Shown: piece after piece, positions 40,277 to 48,448 of the stretch | Layout of the letters: each line of letters begins with the position of its first letter | Numbering within the stretch: the stretch's first letter is position 1 | Assembly: GCA_937995535.1 (NCBI GenBank) | Contig: CALKJU010000014.1 | Span: 1 to 52,139 of the forward strand | DNA from: an uncultured Alphaproteobacteria bacterium | Lineage (GTDB): Bacteria; Pseudomonadota; Alphaproteobacteria; Geminicoccales; Geminicoccaceae | Direction of reading: 5' to 3' | DNA length: 52,139 nt | Notes under the pieces: generated by a model | What the model saw: only the letters and a program-made list of their open reading frames with translations | Told to the model about the DNA's origin: nothing | Database searches by the model: none | Made by a program: the position numbers and the translations under genes

Positions 40277-41584
40277 TCAGCCCCGCTGGTCCAGCGGGAC
40301 GAAGGTGCGGCGTGCGGGACCCGTGTAGAGCTGGCGCGGCCGGCCGATTTTCTGCTCGGGATCCTCGATCATCTCGTTCCACTGGGCGATCCAGCCGACG
40401 GTCCGCGCCAGCGCGAAGATCGCCGTGAACATCTTCGATGGGATGCCCATCGCCTCGAGGATGATACCGGAGTAGAAGTCGACGTTCGGGAAGAGCTTGC
40501 GCTTGATGAAGTAGTCGTCGTTGAGCGCGATCGTCTCCAGCTCGCGGGCGATGTCGAGCAGCGGGTTCTCGCGCCGGCCGAGTTCCGCCAGGACCGCGTC
40601 CGCGCTCTCCTTCAGCACGGCCGCACGCGGATCGTAGTTCCGGTAGACGCGATGGCCGAAGCCCATCAGCCGCTGATGCGAATCCTTATCCTTAACCTTC
40701 GCCAGGAAGTCCTTGATATTTGAAGGCGACCCGATCTCACGGAGCATGGTGAGGACGGCCTCGTTGGCCCCGCCATGGGCCGGTCCCCAGAGCGACGCGA
40801 TGCCGGCGGCGATCGCGGCGTAGGGGCTGGCCCCAGTCGAGCCGACCAGACGCACGGTCGACGTCGAGGCGTTCTGCTCATGATCGGCGTGGAGGATGAA
40901 AATGCGGTCGAGCGCCTTGGCCATCACGGCGTTGAGCCGATAGGGCTCGCAGGGGACCGAGAACATCATGTTGAGGAAATTCGACGCGTAGTCGAGATCG
41001 TTGCGAGGATAGACGAAGGGCTGGCCGATCGAGTATTTATAGGCCATCGCGGCGATGGTGGGAATCTTGGCGATCAGGCGGTGCGTCGCGACCATGCGAT
41101 TGTGCGGATCGTCGACGTCGAGATCTTCGTAGTAAAATGCGCTCAATGCTCCGACGACCGCGATCATCACCGCCATGGGGTGCGCGTCACGGCGAAAACC
41201 ACGGAAGAGATACTGGATCTGGTCGTGCACCATCGTGTGGTATGTGATGTCGTGCACGAACTTGGCCTTCTGCGCGCTGGTCGGCAGCTCGCCGTTGAGG
41301 ATCAGGTAGCAGACCTCAAGGTAGTCGCTCTGCTGCGCCAACTCCTCGATGCTGTAGCCGCGATGAAGAAGCACGCCCTCGTCGCCGTCGATGAAAGTGA
41401 TCGTGGACGAGCACGCCGCCGTCGAGGTGAAGCCCGGGTCGTAGGTGAACAGCCCGGTGCCGGCGTAAAGCTTGCGGATGTCGATGACGTCGGGCCCCAG
41501 CGTGCCCTTGAGCACTGGCAGATCGACAGAGGTGCCGCCCGCGGTCTCGAGTCTGGCCGTGCCGCCGTTGGTTCTGCCGCTCAT
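40277..41584 (-). CDS. gltA: Citrate synthase (type II, hexameric)
   Basis: GltA condenses acetyl-CoA with oxaloacetate to start the TCA cycle. The 435-residue protein has the N-terminal small domain of the Gram-negative type, the catalytic histidines in [11 protein letters not shown] and [13 protein letters not shown], and the aspartate in PNVDFYSG. The ATG at 41584 is preceded by AGGGAG. It is convergent with fabZ, only 16 bp apart, with no visible terminator between. Confidence 0.97.
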   Translation of the reverse strand: MSGRTNGGTARLETAGGTSVDLPVLKGTLGPDVIDIRKLYAGTGLFTYDPGFTSTAACSSTITFIDGDEGVLLHRGYSIEELAQQSDYLEVCYLILNGELPTSAQKAKFVHDITYHTMVHDQIQYLFRGFRRDAHPMAVMIAVVGALSAFYYEDLDVDDPHNRMVATHRLIAKIPTIAAMAYKYSIGQPFVYPRNDLDYASNFLNMMFSVPCEPYRLNAVMAKALDRIFILHADHEQNASTSTVRLVGSTGASPYAAIAAGIASLWGPAHGGANEAVLTMLREIGSPSNIKDFLAKVKDKDSHQRLMGFGHRVYRNYDPRAAVLKESADAVLAELGRRENPLLDIARELETIALNDDYFIKRKLFPNVDFYSGIILEAMGIPSKMFTAIFALARTVGWIAQWNEMIEDPEQKIGRPRQLYTGPARRTFVPLDQRG

Positions 41585-41631
41585 TGCCGTCTCCCTCTGC
41601 TCGCCGGCCCTTCGCGCCTGCGGTATGCCTC

Positions 41632-41660
41632 AGCGTATGGTCCCTGTGCGGCAACGGCAA
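41632..41660 (-). promoter_or_regulatory. Candidate promoter of gltA
   Basis: On the minus strand TTGCCG (41660-41655) is followed after 17 nt by TACGCT (41637-41632), giving a leader of about 40 nt before the gltA ATG. A second TTGCCG lies directly downstream of the first, so the -35 assignment is not unique. Confidence 0.35.
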
Positions 41661-41665
41661 CGCCG

Positions 41666-43084
41666 CTATTGCAGTGCAGGATTGCGGCCGATCGCAGCAT
41701 CTTCGATCCGCGCCAGGACCTCGGCGCGGCCGAGGACGCGCATGATCTCGAAGAGGCCGGGCGACACCAGCGAGCCGGTCAGCGCTGCGCGCAGGCCCTG
41801 GGCGAGCTTCGAGAACGGCAGGCCCATCGCACCGGCATGGGCGCGGCAGGCGCTCTCGATGCTCTCCTCGTTCCAGGTCGCGAGGCGGGTGAGCGGCCCG
41901 GCCGCCTCGCGGAGCGCGGCGCGGACCTCCTCAGTCAGTGCCGCCTGGGCCTTGGCGTCGACCGGGATCGGGCGCGGGCGTACGTAGAAGGCCGCGCTCT
42001 GCGCGAGCTCGACAAGCGTGCGGGCGCGCTGCTTCAGTCCTGCCATCCCGGCCGTCAGCCGCGTCGAGCCGGTTGCCTCGAGAGTGATCCCGATGCGGCT
42101 CAGGAACGGGCGCACCAGTTCGACGAGGTCGGCGTCGCTCCGCTCACGCATCCAATGCGCGTTGACCGAGAGCAGCTTGGCCATGTCGAAGCGCGACGGC
42201 GAGCGGCCGACCTCGGTGATATCGAACCATTCGACCGCTTGGGCGGTGCTCATGATCTCCTGATCGCCATGGGCCCAGCCGAGCCGCATGAGATAGTTGC
42301 GCATCGCCTCGGGGAGGAACCCCATCTCCCGGTATTCGGTTACCGACAGGGCGCCGTGCCGCTTGCTCAGCTTGGCACCGTCCGGCCCGTGGATCAGCGG
42401 GATGTGCGCGAACGCCGGCGGCGTCGCCTCCAACGCGTAATAGAGCTGGAGTTGGCGAAAGGCGTTGGTGAGGTGGTCGTCGCCACGGATGACGTGGGTG
42501 ATGCCCATGTCGATGTCGTCGACGACCACGGACAACATGTAGGTGGGCGTGCCGTCGGAGCGGAGCAGCACCATGTCGTCGAGCTGCGCATTCGCGACGC
42601 GGACCTCGCCCTGCACGAGGTCGTGGATGACGGTTTCACCCGTCTGCGGCGCCTTCAGGCGGATGACCGGCGGCTGCCCGGACGGCGCGGTGCCGGGATC
42701 TCGATCACGCCAGCGGCCATCGTAGCGCTGGGGAAGACCCGCCGCACGCTGTGCCGCGCGCATCTCCTCCAGCTCTTCCGGCGTGCACCAGCAGCGATAG
42801 GCCCGCCCGGCCTGCAGCAGCCCTTGCACCGCGGCGACATGCCGCTCGAGCCGCGCCGACTGGAACACCGGCGGCTCGTCCGCTCGCAGCTCCAGCCAGT
42901 CGAGTCCGTCGAGGATCGCCTGGATCGCCTGCTCGGTCGAGCGCTGCCGGTCGGTGTCCTCGATCCGCAGCAGATATCGCCCACCATGGTGTCGGGCGAA
43001 CAGCCAATTGAACAACGCGGTGCGGGCGCCGCCGATGTGGAGGTAGCCAGTGGGTGAAGGCGCGAAGCGCACAACAACACTCAT
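41666..43084 (-). CDS. gltX: Glutamate--tRNA ligase
   Basis: GltX charges tRNA-Glu, and in many alphaproteobacteria also tRNA-Gln as a first step of the transamidation route. The 472-residue protein has the HIGH-type motif PSPTGYLHIGGARTALFNWL (H16-I-G-G19) and the KMSKS-type motif GAKLSKRHGAL. I chose the ATG at 43084 because the conserved VVVRFAPSPTG starts right after it; an open frame to 43198 adds 38 unconserved residues. The Shine-Dalgarno is poor. It lies 81 bp upstream of gltA. Confidence 0.95.
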   Translation of the reverse strand: MSVVVRFAPSPTGYLHIGGARTALFNWLFARHHGGRYLLRIEDTDRQRSTEQAIQAILDGLDWLELRADEPPVFQSARLERHVAAVQGLLQAGRAYRCWCTPEELEEMRAAQRAAGLPQRYDGRWRDRDPGTAPSGQPPVIRLKAPQTGETVIHDLVQGEVRVANAQLDDMVLLRSDGTPTYMLSVVVDDIDMGITHVIRGDDHLTNAFRQLQLYYALEATPPAFAHIPLIHGPDGAKLSKRHGALSVTEYREMGFLPEAMRNYLMRLGWAHGDQEIMSTAQAVEWFDITEVGRSPSRFDMAKLLSVNAHWMRERSDADLVELVRPFLSRIGITLEATGSTRLTAGMAGLKQRARTLVELAQSAAFYVRPRPIPVDAKAQAALTEEVRAALREAAGPLTRLATWNEESIESACRAHAGAMGLPFSKLAQGLRAALTGSLVSPGLFEIMRVLGRAEVLARIEDAAIGRNPALQ

Positions 43085-43151
43085 GGTTGATAACGGCCCG
43101 CGCTTTCGGGGATGATCGAGGCAACGGACCACTACCACAGGCGGCGCGCAG

Positions 43152-45287
43152 GTGCACGGAAGGGCCACCGCACCGGGTGCGGTCGGGATTACCGGCATCG
43201 GTTTCCGTCACCTGTCGGTCAGCCCCGTCTCGTGGTTCGAGGCGCTGCGCGAGCAGGGGCTGGCGGAACGCGATCGTTGGCTGCTGTGGGCGCCCGTGCT
43301 GCTCGGCGTCGGCATGGCGCTCGCCTTCGGCCGCCCCGCGCTCCCACCGCTCGCGCATGGGCTCGGCGCCTTGGGCGCGGCCGGCGTTCTCGGGGTCGTC
43401 GCGTACCGCCTAGCACGGGCCGCCGACGGCCGGCTCGCGATCGCCGCCGCCTTCGCGCTCGTCTCGGCCGGTTACGGCACGGCGGTCCTGCGTACCCACG
43501 CGGTCGTCGTATCTGGGCTCGAGCGGTCGGGTACCTGGCGGCTGCAGGCCACCGTGGCCACGGTCGAGCCGACCACCGACGGCCTGCGGCTGCTGTTGAT
43601 CGACGGTGCTGTGGTCGAGGGCGGGCCTGGCGAACTGCCGCCACGGATCCGGGTCAACCTGGGTCGCGATGCGGAGATCCTGCCCGGCGATCGGATCGCC
43701 CTTCGCGCCCGGCTGCAACCGCCCGCCGGGCCCGCTCTGCCGGGTGGGTTCGACTACGCACGCCAGGCCTTCTTCGAGCGTCTCGGCGCGGTCGGCTATG
43801 CGCTCGGCCCGGCGACCGTGGTGGCGCGCGCGCCCGCCGGCGCCTCGATGGGCATCGCAGCCCTGCGCACGACGATGACCGCGCGTCTGACGGCGCACGC
43901 TCCGGGCGACACCGGTGCGGTCGCAGCCGCGCTGCTGACTGGCGTACGCGCCGGGATCTCGGACCAGGTGTGGCGGGACTTCCAGCGCTCCGGCCTCGCC
44001 CATCTGCTCGCGATCTCCGGGCTGCACATGGTGCTGGTGGCTGGCACCGTCCTCGCCGTGCTGCGTTATGCCCTGGCCCTGATCGAGCCGCTGGCCTTGC
44101 GGGTGCCGGCACGCAAAGTGGCGGCAGCGGTCGCGATCGCCGTCGCGGCGGGCTACATGCTGCTCGCCGGCGCCACGGTCCCGACCCAGCGCGCCTTCAT
44201 CATGATCGCGATCGCGCTGGTTGCGGTGATCGTCGACCGCGATCCCATCTCGATGCGGCTCCTCGCCTGGGCGGCGCTGATCGTGCTCGTCTTGCGACCG
44301 GAGAGCATCCTCGGTGCGTCCTTCCAGCTCAGCTTCGCCGCCGTGACGGCGCTGATCGCGGTCTACGAGGCCCCGGCCGTGCGCGACCGGCTGCGTACCA
44401 CGGCGGCCGACGATCCGCTGCGCCGTGCGGCGGCCTACCTGATCGGCGTCGCGGCGACCACGCTGATTGCCAGCACCGCGACGACCCCGTTTGCCGCGTT
44501 CCACTTCCAGACGGTGCCGACCTACGGCGTGTTCGCTAACCTGCTCGCCGTGCCGGTGACGGCCTTCTGGATCATGCCCGCGGGGCTGCTCAGCGTGCTC
44601 GCCATGCCCGCCGGCCTCGACGCTTGGACCGTGCCCGTAATGGCGGCCGGGATCGATGTCGTGTTGTGGATCGCGCACGTGGCTGCGCGCCTGCCGGGCG
44701 CGTCGCTGGCCCTGAGCGTCCTTCCGACCGCCTTCCTCGCGCTCGTCGCGCTGGGCGGCCTGTGGCTCGCCCTCTGGCAACGGCCGTGGCGGTGGGCAGG
44801 GCTCGCCCCTATCGCCCTCGGTGTCCTGCTCGCCCTCGCCCACCGGCCACCGGACCTCGTCATCGCAGCCGACCTGCAGATGGCGGCGCTGCGGACCGCG
44901 ACGGGAGATCTCGCCCTCGTCGAATGGCGCGGCGATCGTATGCGGCGCGAGCAGTGGCTACGCGGCCTCGGTGCGGAGCGGTTCGACCGGGTTCTCCCGC
45001 TGCGGCGGACCACGGAGGAGCTGAGCTGCGACTTCGCCGGCTGCATCGTGCGACGCGCCGGTCGCGCCGTCGCCCTCGTCCGCCGCCCCGACGCGTTGCA
45101 CGAGGACTGCGCCCGCGCCGATCTGGTCATCAGCCAAGTGGGGCGCTGCCCGCCCGGCACCGCCTTCATCGACGGCAAGACGGCGCGTGCCAGCCAGGGC
45201 CTGGCGATCCGGCTCGGCGAAGGCGGAGCGCTCGTCGACTCGGTCGCCGCGCACCGCGGGGCGTGGCCCTGGGTGCGCCCTCAGTGA
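43152..45287 (+). CDS. comEC: ComEC/Rec2-family competence protein
   Basis: ComEC forms the inner-membrane channel for single-stranded DNA in natural transformation. The 711-residue protein has an N-terminal DUF4131/OB-type region with helices (residues 40-210), then the competence domain with LLTGVRAGISDQVW, FQRSGLAHLLAISGLHMVL and GASFQLSFAAVTALI, and about ten membrane helices in all. The C-terminal 140 residues lack the HxHxDH motif of the metallo-beta-lactamase domain found in Bacillus ComEC, which is common in alphaproteobacteria. A GTG start at 43152 is inferred. It is divergent from gltX (67 bp) and overlaps the next minus-strand gene by 7 bp. Confidence 0.92.
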   Translation: MHGRATAPGAVGITGIGFRHLSVSPVSWFEALREQGLAERDRWLLWAPVLLGVGMALAFGRPALPPLAHGLGALGAAGVLGVVAYRLARAADGRLAIAAAFALVSAGYGTAVLRTHAVVVSGLERSGTWRLQATVATVEPTTDGLRLLLIDGAVVEGGPGELPPRIRVNLGRDAEILPGDRIALRARLQPPAGPALPGGFDYARQAFFERLGAVGYALGPATVVARAPAGASMGIAALRTTMTARLTAHAPGDTGAVAAALLTGVRAGISDQVWRDFQRSGLAHLLAISGLHMVLVAGTVLAVLRYALALIEPLALRVPARKVAAAVAIAVAAGYMLLAGATVPTQRAFIMIAIALVAVIVDRDPISMRLLAWAALIVLVLRPESILGASFQLSFAAVTALIAVYEAPAVRDRLRTTAADDPLRRAAAYLIGVAATTLIASTATTPFAAFHFQTVPTYGVFANLLAVPVTAFWIMPAGLLSVLAMPAGLDAWTVPVMAAGIDVVLWIAHVAARLPGASLALSVLPTAFLALVALGGLWLALWQRPWRWAGLAPIALGVLLALAHRPPDLVIAADLQMAALRTATGDLALVEWRGDRMRREQWLRGLGAERFDRVLPLRRTTEELSCDFAGCIVRRAGRAVALVRRPDALHEDCARADLVISQVGRCPPGTAFIDGKTARASQGLAIRLGEGGALVDSVAAHRGAWPWVRPQ

Positions 45288-46120
45288 AACCCGCGTAACG
45301 GCATGTCCGCGGCGCGGCGCAGCCAGTTGTCGGGTGGGTAGCGGCACCTGCCGTCGATCAGGTGCAGCGTGTAGGCGTGGCGCGAGCGCTCGGAAAGGTT
45401 GGGGCCGCTGCGGTGCGGCAGCCGGCCATGGAGGATGACGAGCGTGCCTTTCGCGGCCTCGAGCGGCACCAGCCCGTCGACCGGCAGCGGGGTCGGGTCC
45501 AGGGTGACCATGCGCGTGCCGCCGCCCTCCCGGACGAAGCGCGCGCGCAGAGCGCTCCGGTGCCCACCCGGCGCGGCCCACAGGCACCCGTTCGCCACGG
45601 TCGCGTCCTCCAGCGCGAACCATAGGCCGATGCAGCTCTCCGGCTCGGTGTAAAGGAACGTGCTGTCCTGATGGCAGTGGACCTCGCCGCCGATATGCGG
45701 CTGCTTGAAGATGTACATCGACTGGAGCAGCAGCGGTTCGATGAGGTCCAAAGCCATGACCAGCTCGCCCAGCGCCGGCTGACGGGAGAACGCTGCAAAC
45801 ACGGGGTCGACATCGTGCAGCGCATGGCCGACCTTGTTGAGCGACAGCGCCTTGGGCTGGCGTAGGATGCCACGCTCGTCGAACGCGTCCGGCTCGAAGA
45901 AGAAGCGGACCTTGTCTCCGGACGTCAGGAAGTAGTCGTCCCGCGCGTGACCCTGGTCGTCGGTGCGGAACACGGTCGACACACCGCTCGGGTCGAACGC
46001 GTCCACCAGTTCGGTCATGCGCGTGCGCAGCCGGTCGCAATCGCCCTCCGGAACGAAGCCGGGCAGGACCAGGAAGCCGTCCCGGTGCCAATCGTGCAGC
46101 TGCGCCTCGTTGAGGATCAT
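45281..46120 (-). CDS. Phytanoyl-CoA dioxygenase family protein, PHYHD1-like
   Basis: This is a 279-residue Fe(II)/2-oxoglutarate-dependent oxygenase. The metal triad is H150, D152 (VHCHQDSTFLYTEP) and H236 (LPHRSGPN), with R247 as likely 2-oxoglutarate anchor. Segments such as SGDKVRFFFE, LNKVGHALHDVDPVF, QSMYIFKQPHIGGEV and WFALEDATVANGCLW closely match what I recall of eukaryotic PHYHD1, not the phytanoyl-CoA hydroxylase itself. The substrate is unknown. It has no signal peptide. A GAGG ribosome-binding site precedes the ATG at 46120. It is divergent from the tyrosine-kinase gene. Confidence 0.9.
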   Translation of the reverse strand: MILNEAQLHDWHRDGFLVLPGFVPEGDCDRLRTRMTELVDAFDPSGVSTVFRTDDQGHARDDYFLTSGDKVRFFFEPDAFDERGILRQPKALSLNKVGHALHDVDPVFAAFSRQPALGELVMALDLIEPLLLQSMYIFKQPHIGGEVHCHQDSTFLYTEPESCIGLWFALEDATVANGCLWAAPGGHRSALRARFVREGGGTRMVTLDPTPLPVDGLVPLEAAKGTLVILHGRLPHRSGPNLSERSRHAYTLHLIDGRCRYPPDNWLRRAADMPLRGFH

Positions 46121-46152
46121 CGGCGATACCTCGAACCCTGCGACGACAGAGG

Positions 46153-46180
46153 CTTATCGGGAGATGGCGAGCTTGTGCAA
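46153..46180 (-). promoter_or_regulatory. Candidate promoter of the PHYHD1-like gene
   Basis: On the minus strand TTGCAC (46180-46175) and GATAAG (46158-46153) are spaced 16 nt apart, with a predicted leader of about 26 nt and a good ribosome-binding site. Confidence 0.4.
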
Positions 46181-46210
46181 CACGCGAGAGGGCTTTCCCC
46201 TCGTCTACAG

Positions 46211-46230
46211 CTATGGTAGAGCGACCATAG
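46211..46230. promoter_or_regulatory. Perfect inverted repeat, operator-like
   Basis: CTATGGT (46211-46217) and ACCATAG (46224-46230) are perfect inverted arms around AGAGCG. The dyad lies 21 bp upstream of the kinase start and upstream of the divergent dioxygenase promoter. It could be a regulator site or an mRNA hairpin near the ribosome-binding site; nothing in the sequence separates these. Confidence 0.5.
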
Positions 46231-46250
46231 TCGGCATCGACTGTGAGTAG

Positions 46251-48356
46251 ATGAACGACGCTCTGAGCAGCCTCGACCTCGCGCGGATCCTCTGGCGGCG
46301 GCGCGGGGCAGTTCTCACCGTGCTACTGCTCGGTACCGCCGGCGCCGTCGTCGCGATTGCATGGACACCGCGCAGCTATATCGCGCGCGCGGCGATCCTG
46401 ATCGAGGCGCGTCTCGAGCCGGCACCTGACGGCTCCGGCGCGCTCCGCCCGCTGCTTCCGGACAGCGCCACCATTGACAGCCTCGCCCAGGTGTTGGCCT
46501 CGCGCTCCACGGCGCGCGCGGTGATCGCCGAGCTCGGCCTGGCGTCCGACCGCGAGCTACGGCCCGAGCAGCAGTCGGCGCCGTTGGGCGGCCTGATCGC
46601 GCGCGCGCAGGGTGCGACGGACGTCCCGGCCGCGGAGGCCGCCGTCGATCGCTTCCTCTCCCGGCTGGCCGTGGCCCGCGAGGGCAAAAGCCATGTGGTC
46701 GTCGTGTCGTACCGGTCTAGCGACGCAGAGCACGCAGCTCGCGTCGCCAACGGCGTCGCACGGCATTTCGTCGCCGAGCGCGAGGCGCTGACCAGAGCCG
46801 CCGCCGAACGGGCCGAAGACGCACTGCGCGCTCGGCTCGACGAGCTGGAAGCGCAACTAGCCCGCTCGGAAGCAGCGCTGGCGGCGGCACGATCAGGGTC
46901 CGCCGCTTCGGCTCCGCCCACGGCGACGACGCTGGGCGAGCTCTCGCAGCTGCGTCGCGATCTGATCGCCGCGGGCGCCGAGCGCCAGGCGGCCGAGGCG
47001 CGTCTTGCGCGGTTGCGCCGCGCTGGCTCGGCCCCGATCGCCGACGAGGCGCGCTCGAGCCAGCTCGACCGCCTACAAGAGCTGCGCGCGGACCTCGTCC
47101 GCCGCGAGGCCGAGCTGGGCGGGCAGCTCGGCGAGCGTCATCCGAAGCTCGCCGAACTGCGCGCAGAGCGAAGTGAGCTCGATCGGCGGATCACGCGTGA
47201 GCGCCAGCGGCTACTCGATCTCGTCGCGGACGAGGTGCAGGTCGCCAGGACACGCGAGGAGGCGCTTGCCGCCGCCCTCGAGAGCCTGCAGGCGGCGGTC
47301 GATGCCGGCCAACAGGACGCCCGCGGGCTGACAGCTCTCGAGCAGCGGGTCGAGCGCGACCGTCGCCTCGTCGAGGCGCAGCTCGCTCGCGTCCGCGCGG
47401 CGACCGGGCCCGCCGTCGTCGGTGGCGATGCGCGGCTGATCTCCGAGGCGACGGTCCCGGCGATCGCCGTGTCACCCAACCCCGCCACGTTGTTGACCGC
47501 GAGCCTCACGAGCTCGCTGCTGATCGGGCTGTTCGCGGCGTTCGCGCTGGACCAGGCTGACCGCCGGCTGCGCACCGTGGCCGATGTCCGCGCCGCGCTC
47601 GACCTGCCGGTCACGGCGATGCTGCCGGAGCTACGGCGCAAGGAGCTGCAGGGGGCGGCACCGCACGATCTGGCGGTCGAGCAGCCTGCATCGGCGTTCG
47701 CCGAGGCGCTGCGCGGCGTGTTGATGGCGATCGACCCGCGCCGCACGGAGCACGGTGCGCGCGTACTGCTGGTCACGTCCTCTGTCCCGGGGGAGGGGAA
47801 GTCCACGCTCTCCTTGTCGCTGGCCCGCGTGGCGGCGGCCGAAGGGCTGCGGGTGCTGCTGATCGACGGGGACCTGCGCCGACCGCGGCTGGCACCGATG
47901 CTCGGCATCGAGCCCGGGCTGGGCTTGGCCGAACTCGCCGCCGGTCGTGTCGGTGTCGACGACGTGCTCCGGGCGGATCCGCTGACCTCGGTGCGCCTGC
48001 TGCCGGGTAGTGCGGCCCCGGGTCCGCCGACGGGGCTGCTTGGTGAAGGGGGAGTTCCGGCCGTGCTGAAGGCCGCGCGCGCCGCCTACGACCTCGTCGT
48101 GGTCGACACCGCTCCGCTGCTGCCGGTGGCGGACGCCGCACGGATGGCACTCGCCGCTGACCGTGTCCTGCTTCTTGCACGCTGGGGGAGAACCGGCCGC
48201 GACACGGCTTGCCAGGCCATCCAACAGCTCGGTGTCGCCCGTGAGCGCGTCGCCGGCGTGGTCCTCAGCCGGGTCGACCTGCGCCGCCACCGTGCGTGGA
48301 GCAGCGCCGACGCGGCCGTGGCTTATGGGCGCTACCGCGCCTATTACGCGAGCTGA
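46251..48356 (+). CDS. Polysaccharide co-polymerase / BY-type tyrosine kinase fusion (Wzc-like)
   Basis: This 701-residue protein joins a Wzz-type chain-length domain to a cytoplasmic bacterial tyrosine kinase. Helix 1 is at about residues 20-37. A periplasmic part with a long Arg/Glu/Ala-rich coiled coil (about 180-385) follows, then helix 2 (about 410-435) and a P-loop kinase domain. Walker A is SVPGEGKST with K517, Walker A' is LLIDGDLRRP, and Walker B is YDLVVVDTAPLL. The C-terminus carries the Tyr cluster YGRYRAYYAS, as expected for autophosphorylation. Such proteins control exopolysaccharide or capsule export, yet no glycosyltransferase, Wza or Wzx/Wzy gene is nearby. Confidence 0.92.
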   Translation: MNDALSSLDLARILWRRRGAVLTVLLLGTAGAVVAIAWTPRSYIARAAILIEARLEPAPDGSGALRPLLPDSATIDSLAQVLASRSTARAVIAELGLASDRELRPEQQSAPLGGLIARAQGATDVPAAEAAVDRFLSRLAVAREGKSHVVVVSYRSSDAEHAARVANGVARHFVAEREALTRAAAERAEDALRARLDELEAQLARSEAALAAARSGSAASAPPTATTLGELSQLRRDLIAAGAERQAAEARLARLRRAGSAPIADEARSSQLDRLQELRADLVRREAELGGQLGERHPKLAELRAERSELDRRITRERQRLLDLVADEVQVARTREEALAAALESLQAAVDAGQQDARGLTALEQRVERDRRLVEAQLARVRAATGPAVVGGDARLISEATVPAIAVSPNPATLLTASLTSSLLIGLFAAFALDQADRRLRTVADVRAALDLPVTAMLPELRRKELQGAAPHDLAVEQPASAFAEALRGVLMAIDPRRTEHGARVLLVTSSVPGEGKSTLSLSLARVAAAEGLRVLLIDGDLRRPRLAPMLGIEPGLGLAELAAGRVGVDDVLRADPLTSVRLLPGSAAPGPPTGLLGEGGVPAVLKAARAAYDLVVVDTAPLLPVADAARMALAADRVLLLARWGRTGRDTACQAIQQLGVARERVAGVVLSRVDLRRHRAWSSADAAVAYGRYRAYYAS

Positions 48357-48448
48357 CCCCGGCCGATCGCCGCGCCGCCATGGACCGCGGCACGGCACCC
48401 TGCTAACCCTCCAGGCCCGCGCGCCCAGATTCTCGTGAGCCTCCGTCG

